A stretch of DNA of 64,000 nt from an uncultured Alphaproteobacteria bacterium (GCA_944393225.1 CALXZK010000004.1:1-64000); one strand, 5' to 3'. Positions 8,267-16,849 are shown, counted from the first letter of the stretch. A program made the numbers and translations. The notes: generated by a model not told the origin, from the sequence alone.

Positions 8267-8308
8267 GCCGAGAGGAACTTTTTTTATAAAATAGTTCTCT
8301 CGGCTTTT
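8267..8308 (+). terminator. Terminator of the 7298-8259 pair
   Basis: GCCGAGAGGAACT pairs with AGTTCTCTCGGC (one bulged base) and is followed by TTTTG. Confidence 0.85.
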
Positions 8309-8359
8309 GTTATCTTAATTTAATGTGGCAAAAGTATAAAATGTTAAAATAAATTTATT

Positions 8360-8830
8360 ATGGTGTTTAATATAATATGTCTTCTGATTGCTGTTGGTGC
8401 AGTTGTCTATGCAAGAAAAAAATGCAATACTCGGGATGAAAAAGCCGTTAGTGAAAAGGCTTTGTTGCAAGAATGTTCTAAAATTGCAAAAACACAAGTT
8501 GGCTATGACAACAGAGATAATGTCAGAATATTGTCTGAAACGATTAGCAACAGGCTTCATGATATTCATCAATTGGCAAAACAGAAAGAAGAATTGGACT
8601 TAGTGTATTACAAGTCAGTAAAATCAATTGAGTTGTTTAATTTATTGTGTCAGATGATTCAACAAAATCCGATTTTGGCGGAAAGATTAAGAGCTGCGCA
8701 AGAAGAACAAGCAACGATAATTTTGCAGGGAATGGCGAGCCTTTCAGATGAACAATATACAAATTACAAAGGTATGTTGGTGCAGATTGTTGATATGGTC
8801 CGCAGTGATAAATTCCTAACTAAACAATAA
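8360..8830 (+). CDS. N-terminally anchored helical protein (SD-less start)
   Basis: 156 residues. One membrane helix (about residues 3-18) is followed by ARKKCN and a long helical cytosolic part rich in Glu, Gln and Lys. There is no SD: the ATG at 8360 follows AATAAATTTATT, and the only promoter-like element is TATAAA about 28 nt upstream. The layout resembles the 7298 and 59932 products, with an N-terminal helix, a basic cluster and a soluble tail. Family unknown. Confidence 0.55.
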   Translation: MVFNIICLLIAVGAVVYARKKCNTRDEKAVSEKALLQECSKIAKTQVGYDNRDNVRILSETISNRLHDIHQLAKQKEELDLVYYKSVKSIELFNLLCQMIQQNPILAERLRAAQEEQATIILQGMASLSDEQYTNYKGMLVQIVDMVRSDKFLTKQ

Positions 8831-8864
8831 AAAAAAGAGGTTTTTATGAACCTCTTTTTTTTTT
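8831..8864. terminator. Bidirectional terminator
   Basis: AAAAAGAGGTT and AACCTCTTTTT with long A and T flanks lie between two convergent genes and serve both strands. Confidence 0.85.
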
Positions 8865-8881
8865 GCTTTTTATGATATGTT

Positions 8882-10231
8882 TTACATGAAGTGTCTGATA
8901 TGTAAGTACATAGCGGCAATACCTGTGGAAATGAGCATGGTCGGAATGGACCATATCAAAAACTTCAAGAAGCTAATCGGATGGCCTTCGCGCTGAGCCA
9001 TACCGGCAACAATGACGTTGGCAGATGCTGCAATCAGAGAGCCGTTACCGCCAAAGCATGCACCTAATGACAAAGCCCACCAAACCGGCATCATAGCCTC
9101 TCTGCCACCCATTGATTCTTCCATAGATTTAATCATCGGAATCATGGTTGCAACAAACGGGATGTTATCGATGGCGGTGGATACAAAAGCAGAAACCCAG
9201 ATAACCAACATAGCGGCTTTTTCAATGCTGCCTTCGGTCATCTCAACAAACTTTTGTCCCATCAGTTCGAGCACACCAGCTTCTTCCAAACCAAAAACAA
9301 TGGCAAACAAGCCGGCAAAGAAAAAGATGGTTGTCCAGTCGACCAAGCCTAATGCTTCCTCAACTTTTCTTTCTCTTTCGCTATGTTCTTCACCCAAGGT
9401 GTAGAGCAGGAGCAAAACAGCGGCACCAAACATGGCAATTGTTCCGTTGGCGATGTGGAAGTGCTCGGCGCAAACAAAGCCTAAAATGACGGCAGCCAAA
9501 ACAAACAAAGATTTTTTGAGCAAGGTCCAGTCGGTGATGCTATCAACTTCATTAATGCTCATAACCAGTTTTTTGTGCTCGTCGGTTGTGACAATTCTTT
9601 TGCCCCAAATAAAGTCAAAAATGAGCACTTGTACCAACATGGTGAAGGCTACAACCGGTGTGAGTTCAAACAAAAAGTCGGTAAAAGATAAATTGATGGC
9701 AGAGCCAATCAAAATGTTCGGAGGATCACCAATCAAGGTTGCCGTACCACCGATATTAGATGCAAAAATTTCGGCAATTAAATAAGGGTAGGGATTGATT
9801 TGTAATTTTCTGGTGATTTGAAATGTGACCGGAACAATTAATAAAACTGTGGTCACATTGTCTAAAAATGCAGAAAAAACGGCGGTAACCAAACTTAAAA
9901 CAACCAAAATTCCTCGCGGGTTGGCTTTTACCTTTTTGGCAGACCAGATAGCAACATATTGGAACATACCGGATTTTTCTGAGATGCCGACAATCGTCAT
10001 CATACCAATCAACAAAGCCAAAGTGTTGAAGTCTATACCTTTGAGAGCTGTTTCTTGGGTTAAAATTCCGGCAAAAATCATGACGCTGGCGCCAATTAAA
10101 GCAACCACGGCACGGTTAAGTTTTTCGGTGAACAAAATGATGTAACTTACAACCAAAATGGCGGTCGATAACACCATCGGATTCATGCCGAAAATCACGT
10201 TTGAAACGTGGGGTAAGTTTTCTACAGGCAT
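8882..10231 (-). CDS. ArsB/NhaD-superfamily (P-protein-like) ion transporter, copy 2
   Basis: 449 residues, clearly paralogous to the 5788-7131 product along its whole length. It has the same DNVTTVLLIVPVT, SNIGGTATLIGDPPNILIG, TAIDNIPFVATMIPM and CFGGNGSLIAASANVI stretches. Differences concentrate in loops and at the C-terminus. The start at 10231 follows CAGGAGATAAAC; an upstream in-frame extension to 10279 lacks an SD. Two similar copies suggest duplication followed by divergence in specificity or regulation. Substrate unknown. Confidence 0.85.
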   Translation of the reverse strand: MPVENLPHVSNVIFGMNPMVLSTAILVVSYIILFTEKLNRAVVALIGASVMIFAGILTQETALKGIDFNTLALLIGMMTIVGISEKSGMFQYVAIWSAKKVKANPRGILVVLSLVTAVFSAFLDNVTTVLLIVPVTFQITRKLQINPYPYLIAEIFASNIGGTATLIGDPPNILIGSAINLSFTDFLFELTPVVAFTMLVQVLIFDFIWGKRIVTTDEHKKLVMSINEVDSITDWTLLKKSLFVLAAVILGFVCAEHFHIANGTIAMFGAAVLLLLYTLGEEHSERERKVEEALGLVDWTTIFFFAGLFAIVFGLEEAGVLELMGQKFVEMTEGSIEKAAMLVIWVSAFVSTAIDNIPFVATMIPMIKSMEESMGGREAMMPVWWALSLGACFGGNGSLIAASANVIVAGMAQREGHPISFLKFLIWSIPTMLISTGIAAMYLHIRHFM

Positions 10232-10293
10232 GTTTATCTCCTGAACCAGATTATTGTTCCAGTGCAGTCTAACAAACAATCCTAAACTTTGTC

Positions 10294-11019
10294 TTAATTT
10301 TGACGGCTGATGTAGTTGATGGCACCGTATAAGGTATTTAATTCTTGTTCAGTCAACTGATTGCGTGTAAAGATGTTTTGCAAGTTGATGAACATTTTTT
10401 CTCTTTTTTCGCCGGCGCGATAATTACCGCAATTTTCTAACAATTCTTCAAAATGTTGTACAAATTTGATGACCTTGTCTTTAGGCGCCAAAGTAGTGCC
10501 GTTCATTTCCAAATGAACTTCCGGCTTTTCAATTTGTGTTTTATAAAATTCGTAACCGATAACCAAAACTGCTTGTGACAGATTTAATGAACTGTGTTTG
10601 GGATTTAAGGGGATATTGATAATGGCATTGGCTAAACTGACATCTACGTTGTTTAAACCGGTTCTTTCACAACCAAACATAATGCCGCAAGAATTTCCTT
10701 CTGCCATTATTTTATTCATTTCAATAGCTGCTGTATCGGCGTTATAAACAGATTTTATTTGGTCTCGATGACGAGCAGTTGCAGCATAAACAAAATTCAA
10801 ATCGGCAATAGCTTCTTCGGTAGAAGAATAAACTTTGGCATTATATAAAATTTCTTCAGCATTGGAAGAGGCGGATATTGCTTTTTCTGACAGGTGATCT
10901 TCTCTGGGGGTGACTAAGCGCAGTTCATATAAACCGCAGTTCATCATGGCACGAGCTGACATACCGACATTTTCCGCTAATTGCGGACCTACTAATATGA
11001 TAACCGGTTGTTTTGACAT
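10294..11019 (-). CDS. trmJ: tRNA (cytidine/uridine-2'-O-)-methyltransferase TrmJ
   Basis: A SPOUT-fold methyltransferase that modifies ribose at position 32 of the tRNA anticodon loop. The 241 residues carry the family motifs in order: PQLAENVGMSARAMMN near residue 12 (motif 1 with Asn and Arg), FGCERTGLNN near 115 (motif 2) and IPLNPKHSSLNLSQAV near 137 (motif 3, the knot and SAM site). A C-terminal helical extension follows. It lies downstream of two secreted-protein genes on the same strand. Confidence 0.9.
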   Translation of the reverse strand: MSKQPVIILVGPQLAENVGMSARAMMNCGLYELRLVTPREDHLSEKAISASSNAEEILYNAKVYSSTEEAIADLNFVYAATARHRDQIKSVYNADTAAIEMNKIMAEGNSCGIMFGCERTGLNNVDVSLANAIINIPLNPKHSSLNLSQAVLVIGYEFYKTQIEKPEVHLEMNGTTLAPKDKVIKFVQHFEELLENCGNYRAGEKREKMFINLQNIFTRNQLTEQELNTLYGAINYISRQN

Positions 11020-11039
11020 ATATGTTTATTACCTTCCGT

Positions 11040-11438
11040 CTACTTTAATAAATCTGCTGTACTTGGACGAGCTTTCTTTTCTTTTTCTTCGGGAAGTTTT
11101 ACTTGAATTATTTCTTTTTGTAAACCGATATCGTCTTGAATATATTCGCTTAAAGCTTTTTTATCGTTAATATCCACTTCTTTGGTGGGGGTATCCATAA
11201 TTTTTTTCATAGCATTACTGTTACGAACATATTCTCTCATAAGCGAATCGTTAGACTTGTTATAAATTTGTTTGTTTATATCGTTTAAAATTTTACCTTT
11301 GGTTTCAATCATGATTTGTTTTGTTTTCATCTCACTTGAGATAACTTCATCTGTGGTATCAGATGCTTCTTGAGCAAAACAAACAGAAGTTGTTGCAAGC
11401 AATATGGAAAGGCTTAAAGTCGTCAATTGTTTTAACAT
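11040..11438 (-). CDS. Small secreted protein
   Basis: 132 residues beginning with a signal peptide (hydrophobic LTTLSLSILLATTSVCFA, cleavage likely after CFAQ). The mature part is charged and helical, without Cys. The SD TTTGGAGGAC precedes ATG 11438. It lies 18 nt after the 11457-12056 gene on the same strand and so is probably cotranscribed with it. Family unknown. Confidence 0.6.
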   Translation of the reverse strand: MLKQLTTLSLSILLATTSVCFAQEASDTTDEVISSEMKTKQIMIETKGKILNDINKQIYNKSNDSLMREYVRNSNAMKKIMDTPTKEVDINDKKALSEYIQDDIGLQKEIIQVKLPEEKEKKARPSTADLLK

Positions 11439-11456
11439 GGCTTGTCCTCCAAAAGG

Positions 11457-12056
11457 TTAATCTGTACCCAAAACATCTAAAGAGTTGAACATCAGGTTTT
11501 CTAAGTCAAGACCGGTACCGCGCTCAAACACTTCAATCAGACCATTGGTCATACCGCGCAAGGGGTCATTTTTGACATCGGCTTGCATAACTTCATCGTA
11601 TGCCGTGCGCAATTTTTTTGAATAATCTTGCGGCATGCTCTTGATTTTGGCATCATAGCTATCCGGAATTTTGTAGCCCATTTTGCGCAAGTGTTCCAAA
11701 GCAGTAATCATGTTATGGCGGTTAACTTCAGGTGCAATCATTTCTTGACCTTTGGCATCGGTATAAGTTGTAGCTTCACCAATGTAGTTTAATTTTCCAT
11801 GTTGACCACTACCGCGCCATGTTTTGATGCCGCTTTTATCTCTGGCTCTTGCCCAAGGGTCAACAGGCAAAATTTCGCCACCGTTTTCTGTGTTGTCATA
11901 AACAGGAGCATGTGTGACATCTGTGTCAGCAACATTATCACCAAAATATCCATTATTGGGATTGGGCGCCCAAGGGTTGGTCGGAAGTTGCGCAAATGCA
12001 CTTCCTGACATTAACAAGACGCCTAAAAAGGCTGATATACCGATAGAATTTTTCAT
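11457..12056 (-). CDS. Secreted protein of unknown function
   Basis: 199 residues. A signal peptide (IGISAFLGVLLMSGSAFA, cut before Q) is followed by a Pro/Asn/Trp-rich segment with two similar NPWAP and DPWAR blocks, then a helical C-terminal half. The SD CAGGAGA precedes the ATG. It is the first gene of a likely minus-strand group with the 11040 product and possibly trmJ. Not recognised. Confidence 0.6.
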   Translation of the reverse strand: MKNSIGISAFLGVLLMSGSAFAQLPTNPWAPNPNNGYFGDNVADTDVTHAPVYDNTENGGEILPVDPWARARDKSGIKTWRGSGQHGKLNYIGEATTYTDAKGQEMIAPEVNRHNMITALEHLRKMGYKIPDSYDAKIKSMPQDYSKKLRTAYDEVMQADVKNDPLRGMTNGLIEVFERGTGLDLENLMFNSLDVLGTD

Positions 12057-12122
12057 TGGTCTTCTCCTGCCATATACTTTTACTATACATCATTTTTTAG
12101 CAGATGAATAGTTACAATTTGA

Positions 12123-13220
12123 TTAAATATCATCTTCTTTGCAGATAAAACCGCCACCCATAACCTGTGTATCGGCATAAATGCAACATCCTTGTCCGGG
12201 GGCAACACCGTAAAAATCATTCAACAAATTGACTTCAGCCATATTGTTTTCTAAAAATTTAATACGCGCCGGAACTTCTTTTTGACGAGAACGAAGTTTG
12301 ACCATATATTCTCCATCTATAGGTGTGTTTCCAGCCAACCAGTTGACATCTTTTATCAAAACTTTCTTTTGTTTCAGCTCTTCTTCATGACCAACTATCA
12401 AACGGTTGTTTTTTACATCCAGTTTTAAGACATATAAAATGCCAATGTCACCACCGATACCTAAGCCGCGTCGTTGTCCGACCGTGTAGTTTATCAAGCC
12501 TTTATGCTTGCCGATGATTTTACCATCGGTCATAACAATGTCGCCGGCTTCATTCTTAAAATCAGGATTAAGACTTTTAATTAAATCAACATATTTACCA
12601 TTGCTGACAAAACAAATGTCTTGGCTGTCTGATTTTTTATAAATTTCCAAACCAGCTGATTGAACCAAAGCACGTGTTTGATCTTTGGTATAATCAGCCA
12701 AAGGACAACGCAACATTTCTAAATTGCGTTTTTCAATATCAAACAAAAAATAGCTTTGGTCTTTTTTTAAATCAGCACCTTTGTGCAATTCAACACCATT
12801 TTGAGTTACGCGAATGTCAGCATAATGTCCGGTAACTAAAATATCAGCCCCAAGCTCTCGAGCCTTGTCTGCCAGTAAACCAAGTTTGATATGGCGATTG
12901 CACATAATGCAAGGCGAGGGGGTCAGACCTTCTTTATAGGCATTGGTAAAATAGTATACTACCTTATCGGCAAACTCTTTTTTATAATCTATAAAATGAT
13001 GTTCTATGCCTAAATGTTCAGCAACTTTTTGTGCATCTTTGATTGAAGAAACTTCAGGTGCATAAGGAGGTTGCAGTAAATCCATCGTCAGTCCGAAAAC
13101 TTCGTAACCTTGTTGCTTTAATAACACAGCTGCAGCAGAGCTATCAACTCCACCAGACATGGCAACACAAACTTTGGTTTGAGAAGTGTGCTTATTGATT
13201 CCAAGTGAATTTTCAGGCAT
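12123..13220 (-). CDS. mnmA: tRNA-specific 2-thiouridylase
   Basis: Thiolates U34 of Lys, Glu and Gln tRNAs using ATP and a persulfide relay. The 365 residues contain the PP-loop AMSGGVDSS near residue 20, the catalytic Cys in SPCIMCN near 102, LVTGHYADI, DQSYFLF and the second catalytic Cys in DSQDICFV near 200, followed by the beta-barrel C-terminal domain. cysE is immediately upstream (2 nt gap), which may link cysteine supply to tRNA thiolation. Confidence 0.96.
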   Translation of the reverse strand: MPENSLGINKHTSQTKVCVAMSGGVDSSAAAVLLKQQGYEVFGLTMDLLQPPYAPEVSSIKDAQKVAEHLGIEHHFIDYKKEFADKVVYYFTNAYKEGLTPSPCIMCNRHIKLGLLADKARELGADILVTGHYADIRVTQNGVELHKGADLKKDQSYFLFDIEKRNLEMLRCPLADYTKDQTRALVQSAGLEIYKKSDSQDICFVSNGKYVDLIKSLNPDFKNEAGDIVMTDGKIIGKHKGLINYTVGQRRGLGIGGDIGILYVLKLDVKNNRLIVGHEEELKQKKVLIKDVNWLAGNTPIDGEYMVKLRSRQKEVPARIKFLENNMAEVNLLNDFYGVAPGQGCCIYADTQVMGGGFICKEDDI

Positions 13221-13222
13221 CT

Positions 13223-13912
13223 TTATTTTCCTGCTTTGAGTTCGTTAATTTCTTTTTGTAATTTGATGATTTCTTCGCTTAATTTTTCAATTTTTTCAGC
13301 AATAGGGTCTTTGATTTGAGCCGTAACGCCGTAAGCTTCAAAACGTTTTTTCTCGTCTTTGTTTTGTTGGCTATGATGTGCCGGAACACCAACAACAGTC
13401 ATGTTGGCAGCAACATCTTTCAATACAACGGCATTGGAACCAACCTTTACATTATTGCCGATTGTAATCGGACCTAAAATTTGTGCGCCGGAACCGATAA
13501 TCACATTGTTGCCGATTGTCGGATGACGTTTGGTCATAACTTTGCCTTTTTCATTGAATACGGTTGTTCCACCTAAAGTCACATCATGATACATGGTGAC
13601 GTTGTTGCCGATTTCTGCCGTCTCTCCAATAACAACTCCCATGCCGTGATCAATGAAAAATCCTTCACCGATTTTGGCACCCGGATGGATCTCGATTCCA
13701 GTTAAAAAACGAGCCATTTGTGAGAATATGCGTGCCGTAAGTTTAAAATTTTTCTTCCAAAGGTAATGATTAAAACGATAAAACAAAATAGCATGTAAGC
13801 CTGAAGAGCAGAGAATCGCTGCTGTTCGGCTTCCTGTGGCGGGATCTCTTTGAATGACGGCATCGACGTCTTTTAAAATTAACTTGTATTTTTCAATCAT
13901 TTTGTGGTACAT
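13223..13912 (-). CDS. cysE: Serine O-acetyltransferase
   Basis: Makes O-acetylserine from serine and acetyl-CoA for cysteine synthesis. The 229 residues include left-handed beta-helix hexapeptide repeats from about residue 70 to 175 ([19 protein letters not shown] with the catalytic Asp/His, [22 protein letters not shown]). A C-terminal coiled-coil tail ([20 protein letters not shown]) is not part of the core fold. Two starts are possible: ATG 13912 directly abuts GAGGA, while ATG 13900 is about 12 nt from it, so the N-terminus is uncertain by four residues. Confidence 0.93.
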   Translation of the reverse strand: MYHKMIEKYKLILKDVDAVIQRDPATGSRTAAILCSSGLHAILFYRFNHYLWKKNFKLTARIFSQMARFLTGIEIHPGAKIGEGFFIDHGMGVVIGETAEIGNNVTMYHDVTLGGTTVFNEKGKVMTKRHPTIGNNVIIGSGAQILGPITIGNNVKVGSNAVVLKDVAANMTVVGVPAHHSQQNKDEKKRFEAYGVTAQIKDPIAEKIEKLSEEIIKLQKEINELKAGK

Positions 13913-13997
13913 TCCTCAAAAAAATTAATAATTTATATATCTTTATTGTTATATATATGGTAAAGATGTTAAATTTTAAGTTAAGAAGAGAATTTAT

Positions 13998-14774
13998 ATG
14001 ACTGAAGTACTTTTTAACGGTTTGGCCGGCAGATTGGAAGGACGTTATCATCAAAGTGATAATCCGGCTGCTCCGATTGCTTTAATTTTACACCCACACC
14101 CGCAATATGGCGGTACTATGAATAACAAAGTGGTTTATACTTTGTTTAGTTGCTTTGAACGTTTGGGATTTTCCGTACTGCGTTTCAATTTCAGAAGTGT
14201 TGGTCGCTCTCAAGGTGAGTTTGAAGATGGTCCGGGCGAACTTTCCGATGCTACTGTTGCTCTTGATTGGTTGCAATCAGTTAATCCGGAAGCGCGTCAA
14301 TGCTGGATTGCCGGTTATTCTTTCGGTGCATGGATTGGCTTGCAACTCTTAATGCGCCGTCCTGATATTAATAACTTTATTGCAGTTTCTCCTCCGGCTA
14401 ATGAAAAAGACTTTTCTTTCTTGGCTCCGTGTCCGACTTCCGGTTTGATTGTGCAGGGTGGGGCTGATGAAATTGTTAATCCGCAAAGTGTGGCTACTCT
14501 TGCCAAGCGCTTGAATACTCAACGTAATGTTCAAGTCGATTTTGCTCTCTTGGAAGAAGCTGACCATATGTATAATAATCACTTGGTTGATTTATATAAA
14601 ATTGCCGGTAACTATATCATTGAAGCCGTTAAGAAAAAAGCTCCGCAGAAAAAACGTCGCGGTCGTCGTAAAAAGATTGAAATGCAAGATGAAGAGCCAT
14701 TGATGCTTTCTGATGAAACTTCTGATGCAAATAAAAATGACGATTTTGATAACGATTTTAATGACGAAGAATAA
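13998..14774 (+). CDS. Alpha/beta hydrolase with an acidic tail
   Basis: 258 residues. The fold shows LILHPHPQYGGTMNNKV near residue 30 (oxyanion region), FRSVGRSQG near 67, the nucleophile elbow GYSFGAW near 105 and a likely catalytic His in EEADHMYNN near 190. The last 45 residues are unusual: a basic KKKAPQKKRRGRRKK block followed by a very acidic Asp/Glu/Asn tail. The core resembles the small alpha/beta hydrolases annotated in alphaproteobacteria. The substrate is unknown. Confidence 0.8.
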   Translation: MTEVLFNGLAGRLEGRYHQSDNPAAPIALILHPHPQYGGTMNNKVVYTLFSCFERLGFSVLRFNFRSVGRSQGEFEDGPGELSDATVALDWLQSVNPEARQCWIAGYSFGAWIGLQLLMRRPDINNFIAVSPPANEKDFSFLAPCPTSGLIVQGGADEIVNPQSVATLAKRLNTQRNVQVDFALLEEADHMYNNHLVDLYKIAGNYIIEAVKKKAPQKKRRGRRKKIEMQDEEPLMLSDETSDANKNDDFDNDFNDEE

Positions 14775-14795
14775 ATCTTTATAGCAAAATCTTAC

Positions 14796-14827
14796 AAAAA
14801 AGGCTTTCTTTAGAAAGCCTTTTTTTT
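14796..14827 (+). terminator. Terminator after the hydrolase gene
   Basis: AAAAAGGCTTTC/GAAAGCCTTTTT hairpin followed by a T run. Confidence 0.9.
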
Positions 14828-14831
14828 ATGC

Positions 14832-14860
14832 TTGCAGGTTTATTTTTTTTGTGCTACATA
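14832..14860 (+). promoter_or_regulatory. Putative sigma70 promoter
   Basis: TTGCAG (14832-14837), a 17-nt spacer and TACATA (14855-14860). A start of transcription near 14867 would leave a leader of about 45 nt to ATG 14912. Confidence 0.5.
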
Positions 14861-14911
14861 CTCCCTACATTTGTATTTTTAAGCAATTATTAATTTTAAA
14901 CTTTTTTAGTT

Positions 14912-15742
14912 ATGGAAAAGAACATTATTATTAGCAAGATCGTTGAAAAAGAAGTTTATCGGATTGAAAAATGCGTCCAAACAAGCGAACAATCATGCAA
15001 CTTGTTTTTGGTTAATCAGAATGGAAATTTTGTACGAAAAGATTTGCCGTTTGACAAAGTGTCTGCTTTGCTCCGAAAACATAGTTGGATTTGGACACTG
15101 ATATTTGGAAATAAATATCGTTCAGAATATACTGCGGATGTCCTACCTTATTATGATAATGGTTGGAAGTCTTTCATTTGGCGTGATTCTTTGGATGGAA
15201 AAGAATTTTCTTGTAACAGTAATTTTCCTGAATCTTTATCTGATTTTTTCAGAGGGTTTGATAATTTGTATTCTCGTTTTGTCTGCACTTTGAAAGATTG
15301 TTTCGAACAACGCAAAAAACAATTGTCGGATAAAATGAGATTATCTCCGGTGTTGGATATTTACTGGGCAGAAATCCTTTTACGCTATCCAAAAAAACGC
15401 AATGTTCTGAAGAATTTGCATTCTCTTCTGATATTGATCTCTTATGATCGTCGAACAACAGAGAAAGATGAAACCACTAAGCCGATGAGTATTGAAAAGT
15501 ATCTGTGTATGATGCAGCATATCAATGATATTGATTTTGATTATGAGAAGCTTGCAAATGCTTATTTGGACAATATCTATGAGTTCTTGCATTTCTGTTA
15601 TCGTACGGATATCGGAATTTTGCTGGATATCTATGGTAAAGAAGAAAGTATTGGAAAAGATATCAGTATTTTGGATTACGAAAGCTATCTGTGTTTGTTT
15701 GATGCCGTCGATCTTGTAATAAAATGTCTTGATGTAAGATGA
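14912..15742 (+). CDS. Hypothetical protein (SD-less start)
   Basis: 276 residues, soluble, without signal peptide, rich in aromatic residues and Cys (EKCVQTSEQSC near the N-terminus). No motif is recognised. There is no SD: the ATG follows an A/T-rich stretch ending CTTTTTTAGTT. The gene is monocistronic between its own promoter and the hairpin at 15754-15785. A Bacteroidota-like start context raises the possibility of transfer. Confidence 0.6.
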   Translation: MEKNIIISKIVEKEVYRIEKCVQTSEQSCNLFLVNQNGNFVRKDLPFDKVSALLRKHSWIWTLIFGNKYRSEYTADVLPYYDNGWKSFIWRDSLDGKEFSCNSNFPESLSDFFRGFDNLYSRFVCTLKDCFEQRKKQLSDKMRLSPVLDIYWAEILLRYPKKRNVLKNLHSLLILISYDRRTTEKDETTKPMSIEKYLCMMQHINDIDFDYEKLANAYLDNIYEFLHFCYRTDIGILLDIYGKEESIGKDISILDYESYLCLFDAVDLVIKCLDVR

Positions 15743-15753
15743 TTAAAAAAAAG

Positions 15754-15785
15754 AAAAACAGGTCTGAATTTTCAGTCCTGTTTTT
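15754..15785 (+). terminator. Terminator overlapping the end of the convergent RHH gene
   Basis: AAAAACAGG pairs with CCTGTTTTT. The right arm and T run lie inside the last codons of the convergent ribbon-helix-helix gene. Confidence 0.75.
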
Positions 15786-15987
15786 CGTTTTTTAAATGTT
15801 TTAGAATATAAACACGAATAGCGCTTGATAAATTTTCATGTTCACGTATAGAATCAATTTCTGTAACTATTTGATTGATTGTTAGTGATTTTTCTTTGGC
15901 TATTGATTGAAGCTCAAGCCAAAACTCATCTTCTAACGAGATGCTGGTTTGATGTCTGCCGGCTATAATTACAGAAATTTTTTTCAT
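15772..15987 (-). CDS. Ribbon-helix-helix protein (RHH_4 type)
   Basis: 71 residues. The order KISVIIAGRHQTSISLEDEFWLEL, then AIAKE-type helix, TINQIVTEID and LSSAIRVYILKHL matches the small alphaproteobacterial ribbon-helix-helix family: a beta strand with HQTSISL, two helices and a Leu-rich C-terminus. A DNA-binding or regulatory role is inferred. It overlaps the sspB stop by 4 nt (15984-15987), so the two are translationally coupled. Confidence 0.8.
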   Translation of the reverse strand: MKKISVIIAGRHQTSISLEDEFWLELQSIAKEKSLTINQIVTEIDSIREHENLSSAIRVYILKHLKNEKQD

Positions 15988-16460
15988 TTATTTTTTTTAC
16001 GAAAAGCATCAATAGAAACAACAGTTGCCGAGCCGGAAACTTTTTTCTCTTTTTCTTCTTCTACAGGAGCAGAAATTTCATTTGCTGAGCTATTTTCTTC
16101 ACCTGTTGCAAAGCTCAATCCGAACTTAGCGTAAGGGTCAGCAAAGTAGGTGATAGCTTCAAAAGGGATTTCCAGATTTTGTTGGATGCCGCCAAAGCTT
16201 AAATCAACCGAGAAATAATTGTTTTCAACGCGCAGATTGGCAAATTGGTGTTGCAGAACAATGGTCATTTCTTCAGGATATTGACTCTTAAGATAATCGG
16301 AAATTTGGGTGCGCGGATGGTTGGTTTTGAAGGTAATGTAAAAATGATTTTCTCCGGGCAAACCTTGTCTTTCGGCAATTTTAAGTGCTTCAATTACAAC
16401 ATTTTTCAGAGATTTTTCAATCAATTTATCATAGTTTATTTCTGTTAAAAATTCTTCCAT
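15984..16460 (-). CDS. sspB: SspB-type ClpXP adaptor
   Basis: Delivers ssrA-tagged proteins to ClpXP. The 158 residues follow the alphaproteobacterial SspB pattern: INYDKLIEKSLKNVV, GLPGENHFYITFKTNHP, YPEEMTIVLQHQF, FSVDLSFGG, IPFEAITYFADPYAKFGLSF. A linker with acidic residues and a short basic tail (SIDAFRKKNK), probably the ClpX-docking peptide, come last. The start at 16460 follows CAAGGTGC; the frame is open to 16529 but that part lies in the ssrA terminator region. It is immediately downstream of ssrA on the same strand. Confidence 0.93.
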   Translation of the reverse strand: MEEFLTEINYDKLIEKSLKNVVIEALKIAERQGLPGENHFYITFKTNHPRTQISDYLKSQYPEEMTIVLQHQFANLRVENNYFSVDLSFGGIQQNLEIPFEAITYFADPYAKFGLSFATGEENSSANEISAPVEEEKEKKVSGSATVVSIDAFRKKNK

Positions 16461-16483
16461 TTTTGCACCTTGCTTTGGGTTAT

Positions 16484-16514
16484 AGAAAAGGGCCGTTCTG
16501 TTGCTGGGTGGCCC
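16484..16514 (-). terminator. Terminator of ssrA
   Basis: GGGCC and GGCCC arms (16490-16494 and 16510-16514) are followed on the minus strand by a short T run (16484-16489). Read-through would enter sspB, whose start is 24 nt further on. Confidence 0.6.
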
Positions 16515-16802
16515 ATACCCCACTTTCAACTATCCAGAGTTAAAAGAATTTGAATTTGTTGCGACTACAAATTAAGCAGCCATTGCAACAGGAGCTACGT
16601 TATTATCGTTAGCATTCATTTAAGTTGAACCGATAACGGTGGTATCTCACCGGGTACGACATACATATCTTTACTGTTCCCAATCAAGCCTGTTTCACCC
16701 CCAAAGTTTGTAAGCTTAATTTGGTGGAGGTGCCGGGTACCGCCCCCGGGTCTTGAAAACCTATTTCATACAGCCTCTAGTACCATAGCTGATTGCTCAG
16801 CA
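16484..16802 (-). ncRNA. ssrA: Two-piece (circularly permuted) tmRNA
   Basis: Rescues stalled ribosomes and tags the products. On the minus strand the acceptor piece comes first and ends in an encoded CCA (16724-16722). About 19 nt of intervening sequence follows, then the coding piece starts with GGGGGTG at 16702. GGGGGTG pairs with CACCTCC (16732-16726) as a 7-bp acceptor stem with G3-U70, the alanine identity pair. The tag frame (16613-16572) reads ANDNNVAPVAMAA then TAA. CTTGA/TCAAG can start helix P2. Piece ends other than 16722 and 16702 are estimates. Confidence 0.93.
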
Positions 16803-16808
16803 AGTCTT

Positions 16809-16837
16809 AATATAGGGAATATCGGCGCATTTTGCAA
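16809..16837 (-). promoter_or_regulatory. ssrA promoter
   Basis: On the minus strand TTGCAA (16837-16832), a 17-nt spacer and TATATT (16814-16809). With flanking bases it reads CTTGCA..CTATAT, close to the alphaproteobacterial consensus. It is divergent from, and 12 nt away from, the promoter at 16850. Confidence 0.8.
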
Positions 16838-16849
16838 GCCTTATCTTGC

